Positions 8,706-17,887 are shown, counted from the first letter of the stretch. The stretch is DNA of 51,217 nucleotides from UBA6165 sp044233745 (GCA_044233745.1 JBIIJN010000010.1:1-51217), one strand, 5' to 3'. The notes: generated by a model from the sequence alone, not told the origin. A program made the numbers and translations.

Positions 8706-9266
8706 ATGACACAAAACAACATTAGAGCGGTTTTAGCAGCTCATAAGATTATTCCCGTGGTCACATTCCACAATTTGAATGAAGTTGAACCTTTGGTCGA
8801 TAAATTGTTGGAGCAAGATGTGCGTTGCATCGAAGTTACATTGCGCACCCCTGAAGCTATGGAATGCATTGCGTATTTGGTGAAGCACAAAAAAAACGAG
8901 TTGTCTATTGGTGTAGGAACGGTTATTCGACCTGAACAAGTGGAGATACTTGAAAACATGGGCGTAGATTTTTTGGTTTCACCTGGATTAAGCCCTGATT
9001 TGGCTGCCGCTTTTTTGAAATCAAAAACACCTTTTATTCCTGGAGTTGCAACGCCAAGCGATATTATCACGGCTCAAGCTTATGGTTTTGACACTTTGAA
9101 GTTTTTTCCAGCCAATTTGTTTGGTGGCTTAGGTGCTTTGAAGGCCTACGGACAAGTCTTTCCTGCTGTCAAATTTTGCCCAACTGGCGGCATAAACGAT
9201 ACCAACTACAAAGATTTTTTGGCGCTCAATAATGTGATTGCTGTAGGCGGATCTTGGCTCGTTTAG
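8706..9266 (+). CDS. eda: KDPG aldolase, short C-terminus
   Basis: Cleaves 2-keto-3-deoxy-6-phosphogluconate to pyruvate and glyceraldehyde 3-phosphate. Catalytic residues are in place: E43 and R47 in EVTLRT, Schiff-base K132 in LKFFPAN, and the phosphate-loop residues CPTGGI (158-163). The protein has only 186 residues and stops directly after GGSWLV. The E. coli enzyme continues for about 20 more residues after the same motif, so a C-terminal helix is missing. The following bases do not encode it in the other plus-strand frames that I read. It lies 36 bases after edd and closes the pathway operon. A weak GCAA/TTGC stem with a T-run follows at about 9283-9309. Confidence 0.93.
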   Translation: MTQNNIRAVLAAHKIIPVVTFHNLNEVEPLVDKLLEQDVRCIEVTLRTPEAMECIAYLVKHKKNELSIGVGTVIRPEQVEILENMGVDFLVSPGLSPDLAAAFLKSKTPFIPGVATPSDIITAQAYGFDTLKFFPANLFGGLGALKAYGQVFPAVKFCPTGGINDTNYKDFLALNNVIAVGGSWLV

Positions 9267-9317
9267 GGCTTTTAGAAATTTAAAATGCAAACAATTGCGC
9301 TTTTTTTTGTCTTTTTC

Positions 9318-9347
9318 TTTGCTCCTCTGAAAAACTCTCTATCTTTA
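9318..9347 (+). promoter_or_regulatory. Promoter for the first lipocalin-like gene
   Basis: TTTG at 9318-9321, 18 bases, then TAtcTTTa at 9340-9347. This is one base off the Bacteroidota -7 consensus. The start codon is 23 bases downstream. Confidence 0.6.
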
Positions 9348-9370
9348 CGCGAAATTAATTTAAAAATAAT

Positions 9371-9796
9371 ATGAAACTATTTAATGTATTTATGGTAGGT
9401 GTATTGGCACTTACAATGGTTGCTTGTAAAAGCGGGAAAGACAATTTGGTTGGCACATGGGGCGTTGAAAGCGTTGATATGTCTGAAATGTTGGCGGGTC
9501 TTACTGAAGAAGAAAAAGCAATGTATGAATCCTTCATGCCTATGATGGAAGAAGCTTTCAAAACAATGGAAATGACTTTCAAAGCCGACGGTACGATGAC
9601 AACCAAGGCTAACATGATGGGCCAAGAAAGTTCTGATGAAGGTACTTGGACATTGAGTGACGATGGAAAAACTTTGACTACTACCACAGGTGGTAAAGAA
9701 GAAAAAATCGCAGTTGAAAAATTGACTTCTTCTGAATTGACTTTGGCTATGGATGCTGAAGGCATGAAAATGAAATTGATGATGAAGAAAAAATAA
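9371..9796 (+). CDS. Small lipoprotein, lipocalin-like (paralogue 1)
   Basis: A 141-residue protein with a lipoprotein signal. A hydrophobic stretch is followed by LTMVAC, so C19 is the likely lipidated residue. The mature part begins LVGTWGVESVDMSEM, then an acidic, methionine-rich helix (EEEKAMYESFMPMMEEAFK), then strands with KADGTMTT and GTWTLSDDGKTL. The pattern W...DG...GTW...DGKTL is typical of the small lipocalin-like proteins of Bacteroidota, whose function is unknown. It is the first of four related genes; the next two follow downstream and the fourth lies beyond tadA. The ligand is unknown. Confidence 0.75.
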   Translation: MKLFNVFMVGVLALTMVACKSGKDNLVGTWGVESVDMSEMLAGLTEEEKAMYESFMPMMEEAFKTMEMTFKADGTMTTKANMMGQESSDEGTWTLSDDGKTLTTTTGGKEEKIAVEKLTSSELTLAMDAEGMKMKLMMKKK

Positions 9797-9816
9797 TCTT
9801 CTCAACAAAATTTGAG

Positions 9817-9851
9817 AAACCTGTTTTGGCATTGCTGAAACAGGTTTTTTT
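9817..9851 (+). terminator. Stem-loop terminator
   Basis: AAACCTGTTT and AAACAGGTTT are perfect 10-base arms around an 11-base loop, followed by a T-run. It lies between lipocalin-like paralogues 1 and 2. Confidence 0.85.
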
Positions 9852-9874
9852 GTTTACTTTGGACGCAAAAGTAC

Positions 9875-10315
9875 ATGATGAGAACGATAAACATTTTTTT
9901 AGCCTTGTTGCTAATAGTGGCCACAACATCTTCCTTTTCTGCAGGGAAAAAGCCAAGTAAATTAATCATTGGCACATGGGGCGTTGAAAGCGTAGATATG
10001 TCTGAAATGCTAAACGGTGTGCCTGAAGAAGAAAAGGCCATGTACGAAGCTTTTTTGCCTATGATGGATGAAGCTTTCAAAACAATGCTGTTGACATTTA
10101 GAGCCGATGGCACCATGTCTACCAAGGCGAACATGATGGGTACTGAGAGTTCTGATGAAGGCACTTGGGTCTTGAGCAAGGACGGTAAAACTTTGACCAC
10201 TACTTCTAACGGTAAAACTGACAATATTGTCATTGAAAAGCTGACGAAATCTGCTATGCTTTTGGTTTTGGATGCCGATGGTATGAAAGTGAAATTGCTG
10301 ATGAAGAAGAATTAA
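9875..10315 (+). CDS. Small secreted lipocalin-like protein (paralogue 2)
   Basis: A 146-residue protein very close to paralogue 1: the GTWGVESVDMSEM block and the following acidic helix are almost identical, and so is the DNA (for example around 9971-10011 compared with 9450-9492). Its signal sequence (residues 1-24, ending FSAG) has no lipobox cysteine, so unlike paralogue 1 it should be released to the periplasm or stay as an anchor. Two ATGs (9875, 9878) are possible. A TActTTGG sequence at 9855-9862, directly after the terminator, may be its -7 element. Function is unknown. Confidence 0.7.
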   Translation: MMRTINIFLALLLIVATTSSFSAGKKPSKLIIGTWGVESVDMSEMLNGVPEEEKAMYEAFLPMMDEAFKTMLLTFRADGTMSTKANMMGTESSDEGTWVLSKDGKTLTTTSNGKTDNIVIEKLTKSAMLLVLDADGMKVKLLMKKN

Positions 10316-10341
10316 TCTCCTCTGCTTGGCATTTCTACTCG

Positions 10342-10369
10342 AGTCCTGTGAATTATCCAGGACTTTTTT
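10342..10369 (+). terminator. Stem-loop terminator
   Basis: AGTCCTG and CAGGACT form perfect 7-base arms around a 9-base loop, followed by TTTTTT. It ends the paralogue 2 transcript. Confidence 0.8.
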
Positions 10370-10413
10370 ATTCCTTTTGTTGCCCGAATGATTAGCGTGT
10401 AAGCAGTTCTAAT

Positions 10414-10421
10414 TACATTTG
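10414..10421 (+). promoter_or_regulatory. TAnnTTTG element upstream of paralogue 3
   Basis: TAcaTTTG lies 34 bases before the start codon at 10456. The position for TTG reads TTA, so the -33 element is weak. Confidence 0.5.
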
Positions 10422-10455
10422 TCCAATTCAAAATAAATCTACAAAAAGCTATCCT

Positions 10456-10899
10456 ATGAAATTGTTCAGTCCCGTATTATTGCTCTTTTTGGCCTTGCCC
10501 TTAATGCAACAACTCAATAAAACGGAAAAAAAAGTTGTCGGCGTTTGGAAATGCACCAAAGTTGATTTCACCGACATGCTCACCGGACTTTCAGACGAGG
10601 AAAGAGCCATGTATGACACTTTTCTGCCTATGATGGAAGAAGCCATTTTATCGTTGCAAATGACTTTTAATACCGATGGCTCTTATGCTTCGGAAATGAC
10701 CATGTTTGAAGAACTCAGTAAAAATGAGGGCACTTGGCAGCTGAGTGAAGATGGTAAAACACTCAAAACCACTGTAAAAGAATCAGACGAGGTCATGATG
10801 GTGGAAAGTATTAGCTCCAAAGAAATGGTTCTTATGGTTGAGGGCGGAGGCATGAAATGGAAAATTTTCATGGCCAAACAGAAATCAAAAAAGAAGTAA
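10456..10899 (+). CDS. Small secreted lipocalin-like protein (paralogue 3)
   Basis: A 147-residue diverged member of the same family. It has an N-terminal hydrophobic segment (residues 1-18) without a lipobox cysteine, then VVGVWKCTKVDFTDM, an acidic helix (DEERAMYDTFLPMMEE), NTDGSYASEM, GTWQLSEDGKTL and a lysine-rich end. The layout matches paralogues 1 and 2 residue for residue, but the sequence is much less similar, so it is the older duplicate. The gene ends 6 bases before tadA and the two may share a transcript. Function is unknown. Confidence 0.65.
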   Translation: MKLFSPVLLLFLALPLMQQLNKTEKKVVGVWKCTKVDFTDMLTGLSDEERAMYDTFLPMMEEAILSLQMTFNTDGSYASEMTMFEELSKNEGTWQLSEDGKTLKTTVKESDEVMMVESISSKEMVLMVEGGGMKWKIFMAKQKSKKK

Positions 10900-10905
10900 T
10901 CCAAC

Positions 10906-11352
10906 ATGCTTTTCTCCAAAGAAGACGATTATTTCATGAAATTGGCTTTGCAACAGGCCGAACAAGCTTTCGATGCCGATGAGGTGCCTGTGGGGGCTCT
11001 ACTGGTGTGTAACGGACAAATCATTGCAAGAGCGCACAATTATGTTGAATTGTTGAATGATTGCACAGCCCATGCCGAAATGCAAATTATTACCGCTGGA
11101 GCTGATTACATTGGTGGAAAATACCTCACCGATTGTACCTTATACGTTACACTTGAGCCTTGCGTGATGTGTGCGGGTGCACTCTATTGGTCGCAGATTT
11201 CGCGCATTGTGTATGGTGCTTCCGATCCAAAACGAGGTGCATTGAGATTTGGTAGCGAATTGTTTCATCCCAAAACGCAAATCATTGGCGGGATTCTTGA
11301 ACACGAATGCGCCGAAATCATCAAACGATTTTTTGAGCAAAAACGAAATTAA
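10906..11352 (+). CDS. tadA: tRNA-specific adenosine deaminase
   Basis: Converts adenosine 34 of tRNA-Arg(ACG) to inosine; it is normally essential. The zinc-dependent deaminase motifs are complete: H57-A-E59 (HAEMQ) and P85-C86-V-M-C89, with E59 as proton shuttle. The 148-residue length is normal. It is sandwiched between lipocalin-like genes, 6 bases after one and 25 before the next, with which it has no evident functional link. The guanine deaminase family shares these motifs, but the HAE and LEPCVMCAGAL context is that of TadA. Confidence 0.93.
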   Translation: MLFSKEDDYFMKLALQQAEQAFDADEVPVGALLVCNGQIIARAHNYVELLNDCTAHAEMQIITAGADYIGGKYLTDCTLYVTLEPCVMCAGALYWSQISRIVYGASDPKRGALRFGSELFHPKTQIIGGILEHECAEIIKRFFEQKRN

Positions 11353-11377
11353 ATTCAGCACAAACAAAAGACCACAT

Positions 11378-11797
11378 ATGAAAGCCATTCTCACTTTTTT
11401 GATCTTCGGATTCGCCCTTCAAGCATCGGCACAAATCGATATCAATGCCTTACCGGGCAATTGGTGCATCAGTAAAATTGTAAATGCACAAGACGCTGAA
11501 GAACAAATACCTGAGGTAGATTTACAAGAAATGATAGCTGATATGATGGGGGCTGTTTTTCATTTCACCAAAGACAACCGCTTCACCGTAATAGAAGAAG
11601 ACATGACCCTCGAAGATGCGCTAAAAGATGCTTTAACTTTCGTGCATGTGAAAGAAGAACAAATCTTAGAAATGGAAGACCCAGAAACAGGTGAATTGAT
11701 TCTTTTCCAATTGGTTAAAGTGAGTAAAACAGAACTTGTGTTTCGGGTGTACGAATCTGTTTTTGGCTTCGAAATGACTTTTGTGAGGTGTGCTTGA
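11378..11797 (+). CDS. Small secreted lipocalin-like protein (paralogue 4)
   Basis: A 139-residue protein starting at the ATG at 11378. The same frame is open further upstream into tadA, but only the 11378 start gives a clear signal peptide (MKAILTFLIFGFALQASAQ). The mature part has PGNWCISKIVNAQD, an acidic segment, FTKDNRFTVIEED and a C-terminal strand FEMTFVRC. The W-plus-DG-like layout follows the neighbouring small lipocalin-like proteins, but similarity is low, so family membership is an inference. It is 25 bases downstream of tadA. Function is unknown. Confidence 0.6.
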   Translation: MKAILTFLIFGFALQASAQIDINALPGNWCISKIVNAQDAEEQIPEVDLQEMIADMMGAVFHFTKDNRFTVIEEDMTLEDALKDALTFVHVKEEQILEMEDPETGELILFQLVKVSKTELVFRVYESVFGFEMTFVRCA

Positions 11798-11826
11798 TAT
11801 TTAATTCAGTATTCAATTTTCAGGTC

Positions 11827-12720
11827 TCACCCCAAAGCCTCCCCAATTTCCTCAAATTTAAACTCAAATCCGGTGCTTTTCAGTTTTTCCGAGTTGGTAT
11901 TGACCCCATTGAGCAACATTTGACTCATTTCGCCTAAAATCATTTTCATCACAAAGGCTGGCACACCAAAGGGCAGCATCCAACGGTTTACTGATTTTGC
12001 TAAAGCCTTGGAGAATGTTTTGTTGGTAATTGTCGTTCCACAAATGTTGTAGGCGCCCGACAACTGATTTTTTACAACATGTGCAAAAGCGCGAACTAAA
12101 TCTACTTCGTGAACCCAGGTGAATGGTTGTTTGCCCGTGCCCAATGGCGAACCCACACCCCATTTGAACAAAGGTTTCATTTTTGCCAAAGCGCCACCAT
12201 TTTCGCTCAAAACCGCACTGATGCGCAACAAAGTAACAGGACAAATTTCTTCAAACTTCAATGCTGCAAATTCCCATTCTTGCACCAATCGACTCAAATA
12301 ATCTGTGCCATAACTGTCGTTTTCATGGAGCGCATTGGGCGTGTTTACAGGATAACAATTAATCCCTGATGCGGAAATATAGTGTTTGATTTTGCCCGAT
12401 TTTTTAGCAGCATCCAACAACAACAAAGCCGGTTTCACACGCGAATCGTGCAATTCTTCTTTGCGCTTGGCTGTCCAAGGCTTGTCGGCAATGCCCGCCC
12501 CACAAAGATTCACAACAATGTCAATACCATCCAAGGCGTTTGGGCTCATTTTTCCCGCATCGGGATTCCACCAGCGGTATTGGGCTTGTTTGCACAGTTC
12601 CTCATTCCTTGTGAGAATTGAAACCGTGAAGCCTTCTGCCAAGAATCGTTTCTCAAGCATTTTGCCGATAAGCCCTGTGCCGCCCGCAATGAGGATGTGT
12701 TGATTTTTTGGATTGGACAT
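11827..12720 (-). CDS. TIGR01777-type NAD(P)-dependent epimerase family protein
   Basis: A 297-residue cytoplasmic protein of the extended SDR type. The nucleotide loop is GGTGLIGKML near the N-terminus (residues 13-22). The C-terminal part (about 245-295) matches the DUF1731 tail with FVMKMILGEMSQMLL and a final KSTGFEFKFEEI. This composition is that of the YfcH/SDR39U1 family, whose reaction is not established. It is convergent with the lipocalin-like gene at 11378 and has no obvious operon partner. Confidence 0.88.
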   Translation of the reverse strand: MSNPKNQHILIAGGTGLIGKMLEKRFLAEGFTVSILTRNEELCKQAQYRWWNPDAGKMSPNALDGIDIVVNLCGAGIADKPWTAKRKEELHDSRVKPALLLLDAAKKSGKIKHYISASGINCYPVNTPNALHENDSYGTDYLSRLVQEWEFAALKFEEICPVTLLRISAVLSENGGALAKMKPLFKWGVGSPLGTGKQPFTWVHEVDLVRAFAHVVKNQLSGAYNICGTTITNKTFSKALAKSVNRWMLPFGVPAFVMKMILGEMSQMLLNGVNTNSEKLKSTGFEFKFEEIGEALG

Positions 12721-12849
12721 GTTTTCTTTTTACAACTTGTGTGGTAGTCTTTAGTAAAACAGAAATTGTCAGAAAATGTTTCAGTTTGTATTGCTCAGGT
12801 TCATTGCTCCCGCCGCAACAAATAAATCCCAAGCATGTTTTTGTAGCTT

Positions 12850-13068
12850 TTATTCCACGATTACCCTACCAAAATAAACCAAATTTGTTGATTTGTCTGT
12901 GACCTGAATCAGATAAACTCCCGAACCTAATGTTCCTTCAAAATTAAAAGTATTGTAATAATTCACATTGGCATCTGTTGCAATAGTGAATGTGGTATCG
13001 ATGAAGTTTTGGGCAGAGGAGAGGTGAAAACAACCGCCTAGAATTAAAGTGATAAATATTTTGTTCAT
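12850..13068 (-). CDS. Tiny secreted protein resembling half of a type IX sorting domain
   Basis: A 72-residue frame with a good signal peptide (MNKIFITLILGGCFHLSSAQ). The remaining 52 residues end GSGVYLIQVTDKSTNLVYFGRVIVE, split here as GVYLIQVTDK and FGRVIVE. That is how the last strands of type IX secretion C-terminal domains look, but the first half (YPNP) and any cargo are absent. It could be a decayed remnant whose cargo was deleted in frame, or a genuine small exported protein. A weak TAgcTTTA sits at 13105-13112 on this strand as a possible -7 element. No functional partner is evident nearby. Confidence 0.55.
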   Translation of the reverse strand: MNKIFITLILGGCFHLSSAQNFIDTTFTIATDANVNYYNTFNFEGTLGSGVYLIQVTDKSTNLVYFGRVIVE

Positions 13069-13172
13069 AGCCTCAAATATTTGGTTTATACCTCATATTT
13101 GGTGTAAAGCTACTAAATTGAAATGATAAAATCAGAGAAGTGAATGGCATCGTTTTATGTTTTCCACGAAAA

Positions 13173-14141
13173 CTACACCTCCCGCCCCATCAAATAATCC
13201 GCCAAGCCGATTAGCTCTTTTTTGGAAGAAGAATCCACTGAAATCGCGCCCAAATGTTCCATCGCCTTAACATAAAATTCTTGCATAACTGCTTCCGATT
13301 TTTGGCGGATGTTCAATGCGTCGTATAAACTTCGGATGATTTGCACTTTTTCAGCGTGGTTGCTGTTGTTCATTTGTGCTTCAAAAATGGTGTTTTGTTC
13401 GTTATTGGCACTGTTGCGGGCAGTTAGGTAGAGGAATGTTTTTTTGTTGGAAATAATATCCCCGCCCACTTGTTTTCCGAATTTTTCTGCATCGCCATAA
13501 ACATCCAAAATGTCGTCTTGGATTTGGAAGGCCAGACCAATGTTTACACCGAAATCGTAAAGATTTTTTCTGTCATTTTCTGAAGCGTCGGAAACAATGG
13601 CGCCAATTTCGAGTGCACAACCCAATAAAACCGATGTTTTCAGACGAATCATTTCAATGTATTCGGGAATGCTAACATCTTGGCGTTGTTCGAAATCCAT
13701 GTCCATTTGCTGACCTTCACAGACTTCAATTGCCATTTTATTGAAAGAATTCAGGAGTGCTTCGAGGTATTGGGCGTCTGTGCGCATCAAATATTGGTAG
13801 GCCACAATCATCAACACGTCGCCAGATAAAATGGCTTGCGAAGGATTCCATTTTTCGTGAATGGTGGTGATGCCTCGGCGCAAAGGTGCGTTGTCCATGA
13901 TGTCGTCGTGTACCAAAGTAAAATTGTGAAACAACTCCACGGCCAAAGCTTGATTCAAAACATCTTGACGTTTGTTGTTGAACATGCGTGCAGCCAAAAA
14001 CACCAAAATTGGTCGAATCCGTTTGCCACCAATCGACAAAAAATAGCTGATTGGTTCGTATAGTGATTTAGGATTATTAGAAATTTTCAGGTCAGCCAAT
14101 GCGGCTTCAATTTCTTGCTGAAGGCTTTTGAGTTGCTCCAT
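13173..14141 (-). CDS. Polyprenyl synthetase (trans-isoprenyl diphosphate synthase)
   Basis: A 322-residue all-helical prenyltransferase that extends an allylic diphosphate with isopentenyl diphosphate. The first aspartate-rich motif is D79-D80-I-M-D83 followed by LRRG. The second is D209-D210-I-L-D213 within FQIQDDILD. GGKRIRP at 38-44 is the substrate-binding signature. The chain length (geranylgeranyl, or the longer menaquinone side chain) depends on residues before the first motif and is not settled; FHNFTLVHDD suggests a medium to long product. The start codon directly abuts the stop of rfbA upstream (no gap), so the two are cotranscribed. Confidence 0.9.
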   Translation of the reverse strand: MEQLKSLQQEIEAALADLKISNNPKSLYEPISYFLSIGGKRIRPILVFLAARMFNNKRQDVLNQALAVELFHNFTLVHDDIMDNAPLRRGITTIHEKWNPSQAILSGDVLMIVAYQYLMRTDAQYLEALLNSFNKMAIEVCEGQQMDMDFEQRQDVSIPEYIEMIRLKTSVLLGCALEIGAIVSDASENDRKNLYDFGVNIGLAFQIQDDILDVYGDAEKFGKQVGGDIISNKKTFLYLTARNSANNEQNTIFEAQMNNSNHAEKVQIIRSLYDALNIRQKSEAVMQEFYVKAMEHLGAISVDSSSKKELIGLADYLMGREV

Positions 14142-15005
<864 letters not shown>

Positions 15006-15022
15006 TGTTCTTTATTATTTAA

Positions 15023-15167
15023 GATTTCAGATTGTTTGATTTCAGATTGTTTGATTTCCCCAATCAACAATCATCAATCGGCAATCCCCCAATCAACAAT
15101 CCCCCAATCAACAATCAACAATCCCTCAATCTACAATCCCCCAATCAACAATCCCTCAATCCTCAAT
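15023..15167. repeat. Minisatellite with 15-base period
   Basis: Two perfect copies of GATTTCAGATTGTTT (15023-15052) are followed by about seven copies of CCCYCAATCWACAAT (15058-15167) with one 7-base half unit. The array fills the gap between rfbA and the exporter gene, and the exporter's last codons and stop (15156-15158) lie inside it. Confidence 0.9.
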
Positions 15168-17774
15168 CTTCAAATCGCCCAATTCAATATCTTCTTCTTC
15201 TTCCAAAAACTGAAAATAAGGCTCTTGAAACGATTTTGTATTCAACCAGCGCTGTAAACTCAAGAGAATAGAAGGAAGCAAAACCAAGTTAGTAACCATC
15301 GCTACAATCAAAGTCAAACTCACCAACATACCCAATGCTTGCGTGCCGCCAAACTGCGAAAGTGAAAACATATTGAATCCGCAAAACAAAATTATCGAAG
15401 TATAGAACATACTCAAACCTGTTTCTTTCAAGGCATTAACAACACATGCTCCTTGTGCCCAAGCCCTGGTTTTCAGCTCCATGCGGTATTTGGCTAAAAA
15501 GTGAATGGTGTCATCAACTGAAATACCAAAGGCGATACTGAATACCAAAATTGTGGAAGGTTTTATCGGAATGTGGAAAAAGCCCATTACGCCTGCGGTA
15601 ACAATCAATGGGATGAAATTGGGAATCAATGAAGCAACAACCATGCGCCATGAGCGGAATAAAAGGGCCATCAAAATTGAAATAATCATAATAGCAAAAA
15701 ACAAACTCGTTAAGAGATTTTTTACCAGATACTGCGTGCCTTCGGCAGCCACTACCGACGTGCCCGTCAAGGTAAAATTGTAGTACTGATTGTCGATAGC
15801 TTTTCTCATCGCTGGCAAAAACGCTGGTTTATCCTTGTAGCTTTCAATGAGGCTCGGATTTTCATCAAATTGAAACATGAGGGCTTCATCGCCTTGTGCC
15901 AGTTCCTTTCCTAGTTTGGAAATCACGTTTTTGTGTTCCATGGCAATGACCTGGTAAGCCTTAAAATCGCCCTTTTCCAAGTTGTCATACAGGTCTTCCA
16001 ATTTGGCTTTGTCTGGATTGAGAATGGCATCAATTTCCGTGTTCAATTCCTTCCCTAGATCGGCTATTTCATACGAACCTAAATCCAACATCTGACTGCG
16101 AATGCGCAATACCATAGCATTGGTGTCCAACAGTTCTTTTAAACCAAAAACGCCTTCGCTTTCATATTCATCGCGAAATTTATCGATGTAAGGCTTTATG
16201 AAACGCAAATCTTGGTTGGTCATCAATTTATAGCGCTGCGGAGAATTCCCGTAAAACGACATATTGATGAATTTCATCATGTCCACAATGGAGAGCGATT
16301 TGGAGAACATGCCTTTTTCATCAAGCAATTCCTGAACCTGTTCTAAGCGCGTCAAGGTGTTTTTGCTGAGCAGTCGACCTGGTTCTTTGTATTCCACCAT
16401 GATTTCAAAGGGAATGGCGCCACCAAAATGTTCGGAGATAAAATTCACGTCCTCCAAGATCGAATCTCCTTCGGGCAAGTCGCCGGTCAGATTGCCTGTG
16501 GCTTCCACTTTGGATAATCCGACTAAACTTACAGCGATTAAAATGGCGGTAACCGTGTAAACCAGCGGACGTTTGTGTGTTGATAGGCGAATAAATTTAT
16601 CCAATAAAATACTGGTATATTTATTTTGCAAGTGCTTCAAATGGCGTGCCTTTGGAAGTTTATTCCAAGAAACAAGAATCGGAATAATCGTAATCGACAA
16701 AATAAACAAGGCCATGATGTTGATCGATGCGATGATGCCAAATTGAATGAGCTTGTCAGAATTGGTGAAGATGAACGTTGAAAATCCAAGTGCTGTAGTA
16801 AGATTCGTTAAAAATGTGGCGTTACCAATTTTCACAATAATGCGCTGAATGGCTTTCATTTTGTTGCCGTGTACCACAATTTCCTGGTGGAATTTCGTCA
16901 TCAGGAAAATGCAGTTCGGAATGCCAATCACAATCATCAAAGGCGGAATCAAAGCCATGAGTATGGACAAGTTGAAACCAAACATGCCAATGGTGCCCAG
17001 GGACCAAATCACAGCAATAAATACAACTGTGTTGCAAATCAAAACGATGCGAAGGGAACGGAAGAAAATGAAAATGAGAATAGAGGTAACCAAAATGGCC
17101 AAACCAATGAAAATATACATCTCGTCCATGATGCGCTTGGCAATTACCACACGGATATGCGGCAGTCCAGCAAAGCGAATGCGCCCGAAATGTTGCTCGT
17201 ATTCTAAGGCGATTTCTTCGATTTGGAGCACCACTTTGGCTTTCTTGGGGTCGCTAAGATACTCCTCATCAACAGAAATCAACATCAATGACACTTTGGC
17301 TTCATCATTGAAAATTACGCCTTCATAAAGCGGGTTTTGGCGAATGGTGTTTTCAAGTTCTTGGCCCAGTGCCTCATTAAAATCGTGGTCGCCCATAATG
17401 GTTTCCACTGTGAATTTTTTATTTGTAGTGTCGTTTACCAAGCGAATCAAATTGGCTTCAGAAACTACGTTGGTAACGCCTGGCACGCTGTCTATTCGTT
17501 GACCCAATTCGCGCCAGAGTTGAATTTTTTCGGGTTGATATAAATCACCATCTTGAATAGCAAAAACCAAGGTGCCACCATCTTCACCAAAAAGCGACTT
17601 GAATTTCAGATAATCGCGCTGAGCAGGAGAATCCTTGGGAAGCATATTCCCATATTTGTTGTCGAGTTTGAGGTTGGTAGCAGCAAAATATAGGAACACT
17701 CCCGTGAGCGCCACAATCACTGCGATGATTCCAAAACGGTTACGTAAAACTCTTTGCGCTATAAACTGCCACAT
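15156..17774 (-). CDS. RND/MMPL-family membrane exporter
   Basis: An 872-residue inner-membrane protein with the duplicated RND layout: one N-terminal membrane helix (residues about 14-34), a large periplasmic loop, helices about 215-400, a helix near 420, a second large loop, then helices from about 690 to 850. FGISVDDTIHFLAKYR in the second half is the classic helix 4 signature of the SSD/MMPL branch. There is no membrane fusion or outer-membrane partner, which suits the hopanoid/lipid-exporter-like (HpnN, MmpL) subgroup. The substrate is unknown. The last residues and TGA lie inside a minisatellite, so the C-terminus may vary between strains. A TAcTTTTG element precedes the start. Confidence 0.88.
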   Translation of the reverse strand: MWQFIAQRVLRNRFGIIAVIVALTGVFLYFAATNLKLDNKYGNMLPKDSPAQRDYLKFKSLFGEDGGTLVFAIQDGDLYQPEKIQLWRELGQRIDSVPGVTNVVSEANLIRLVNDTTNKKFTVETIMGDHDFNEALGQELENTIRQNPLYEGVIFNDEAKVSLMLISVDEEYLSDPKKAKVVLQIEEIALEYEQHFGRIRFAGLPHIRVVIAKRIMDEMYIFIGLAILVTSILIFIFFRSLRIVLICNTVVFIAVIWSLGTIGMFGFNLSILMALIPPLMIVIGIPNCIFLMTKFHQEIVVHGNKMKAIQRIIVKIGNATFLTNLTTALGFSTFIFTNSDKLIQFGIIASINIMALFILSITIIPILVSWNKLPKARHLKHLQNKYTSILLDKFIRLSTHKRPLVYTVTAILIAVSLVGLSKVEATGNLTGDLPEGDSILEDVNFISEHFGGAIPFEIMVEYKEPGRLLSKNTLTRLEQVQELLDEKGMFSKSLSIVDMMKFINMSFYGNSPQRYKLMTNQDLRFIKPYIDKFRDEYESEGVFGLKELLDTNAMVLRIRSQMLDLGSYEIADLGKELNTEIDAILNPDKAKLEDLYDNLEKGDFKAYQVIAMEHKNVISKLGKELAQGDEALMFQFDENPSLIESYKDKPAFLPAMRKAIDNQYYNFTLTGTSVVAAEGTQYLVKNLLTSLFFAIMIISILMALLFRSWRMVVASLIPNFIPLIVTAGVMGFFHIPIKPSTILVFSIAFGISVDDTIHFLAKYRMELKTRAWAQGACVVNALKETGLSMFYTSIILFCGFNMFSLSQFGGTQALGMLVSLTLIVAMVTNLVLLPSILLSLQRWLNTKSFQEPYFQFLEEEEDIELGDLKIED

Positions 17775-17797
17775 ACTTTCTCAAATTGACAAGATTG

Positions 17798-17805
17798 CAA
17801 AAGTA
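17798..17805 (-). promoter_or_regulatory. TAnnTTTG element for the RND exporter
   Basis: Read on the minus strand the bases are TACTTTTG, a full match to the -7 consensus, 23 bases before the exporter start. No clear TTG is found at -33. Confidence 0.55.
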
Positions 17806-17887
17806 TAAAAACTGTGGAATTGCGAAAGTTATGTTTGAGTTATGTTTTGGACCACCATTTTTCTCGCACATACTTCGTTTCATTTTA

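Noticed and set aside
11249..11377. Longer start for lipocalin-like paralogue 4
   Set aside because: It lies inside tadA in another frame and would bury the clear signal peptide that begins at 11378.
15023..15167. CRISPR-like short repeats
   Set aside because: Repeats are 15 bases and contiguous; no spacers.
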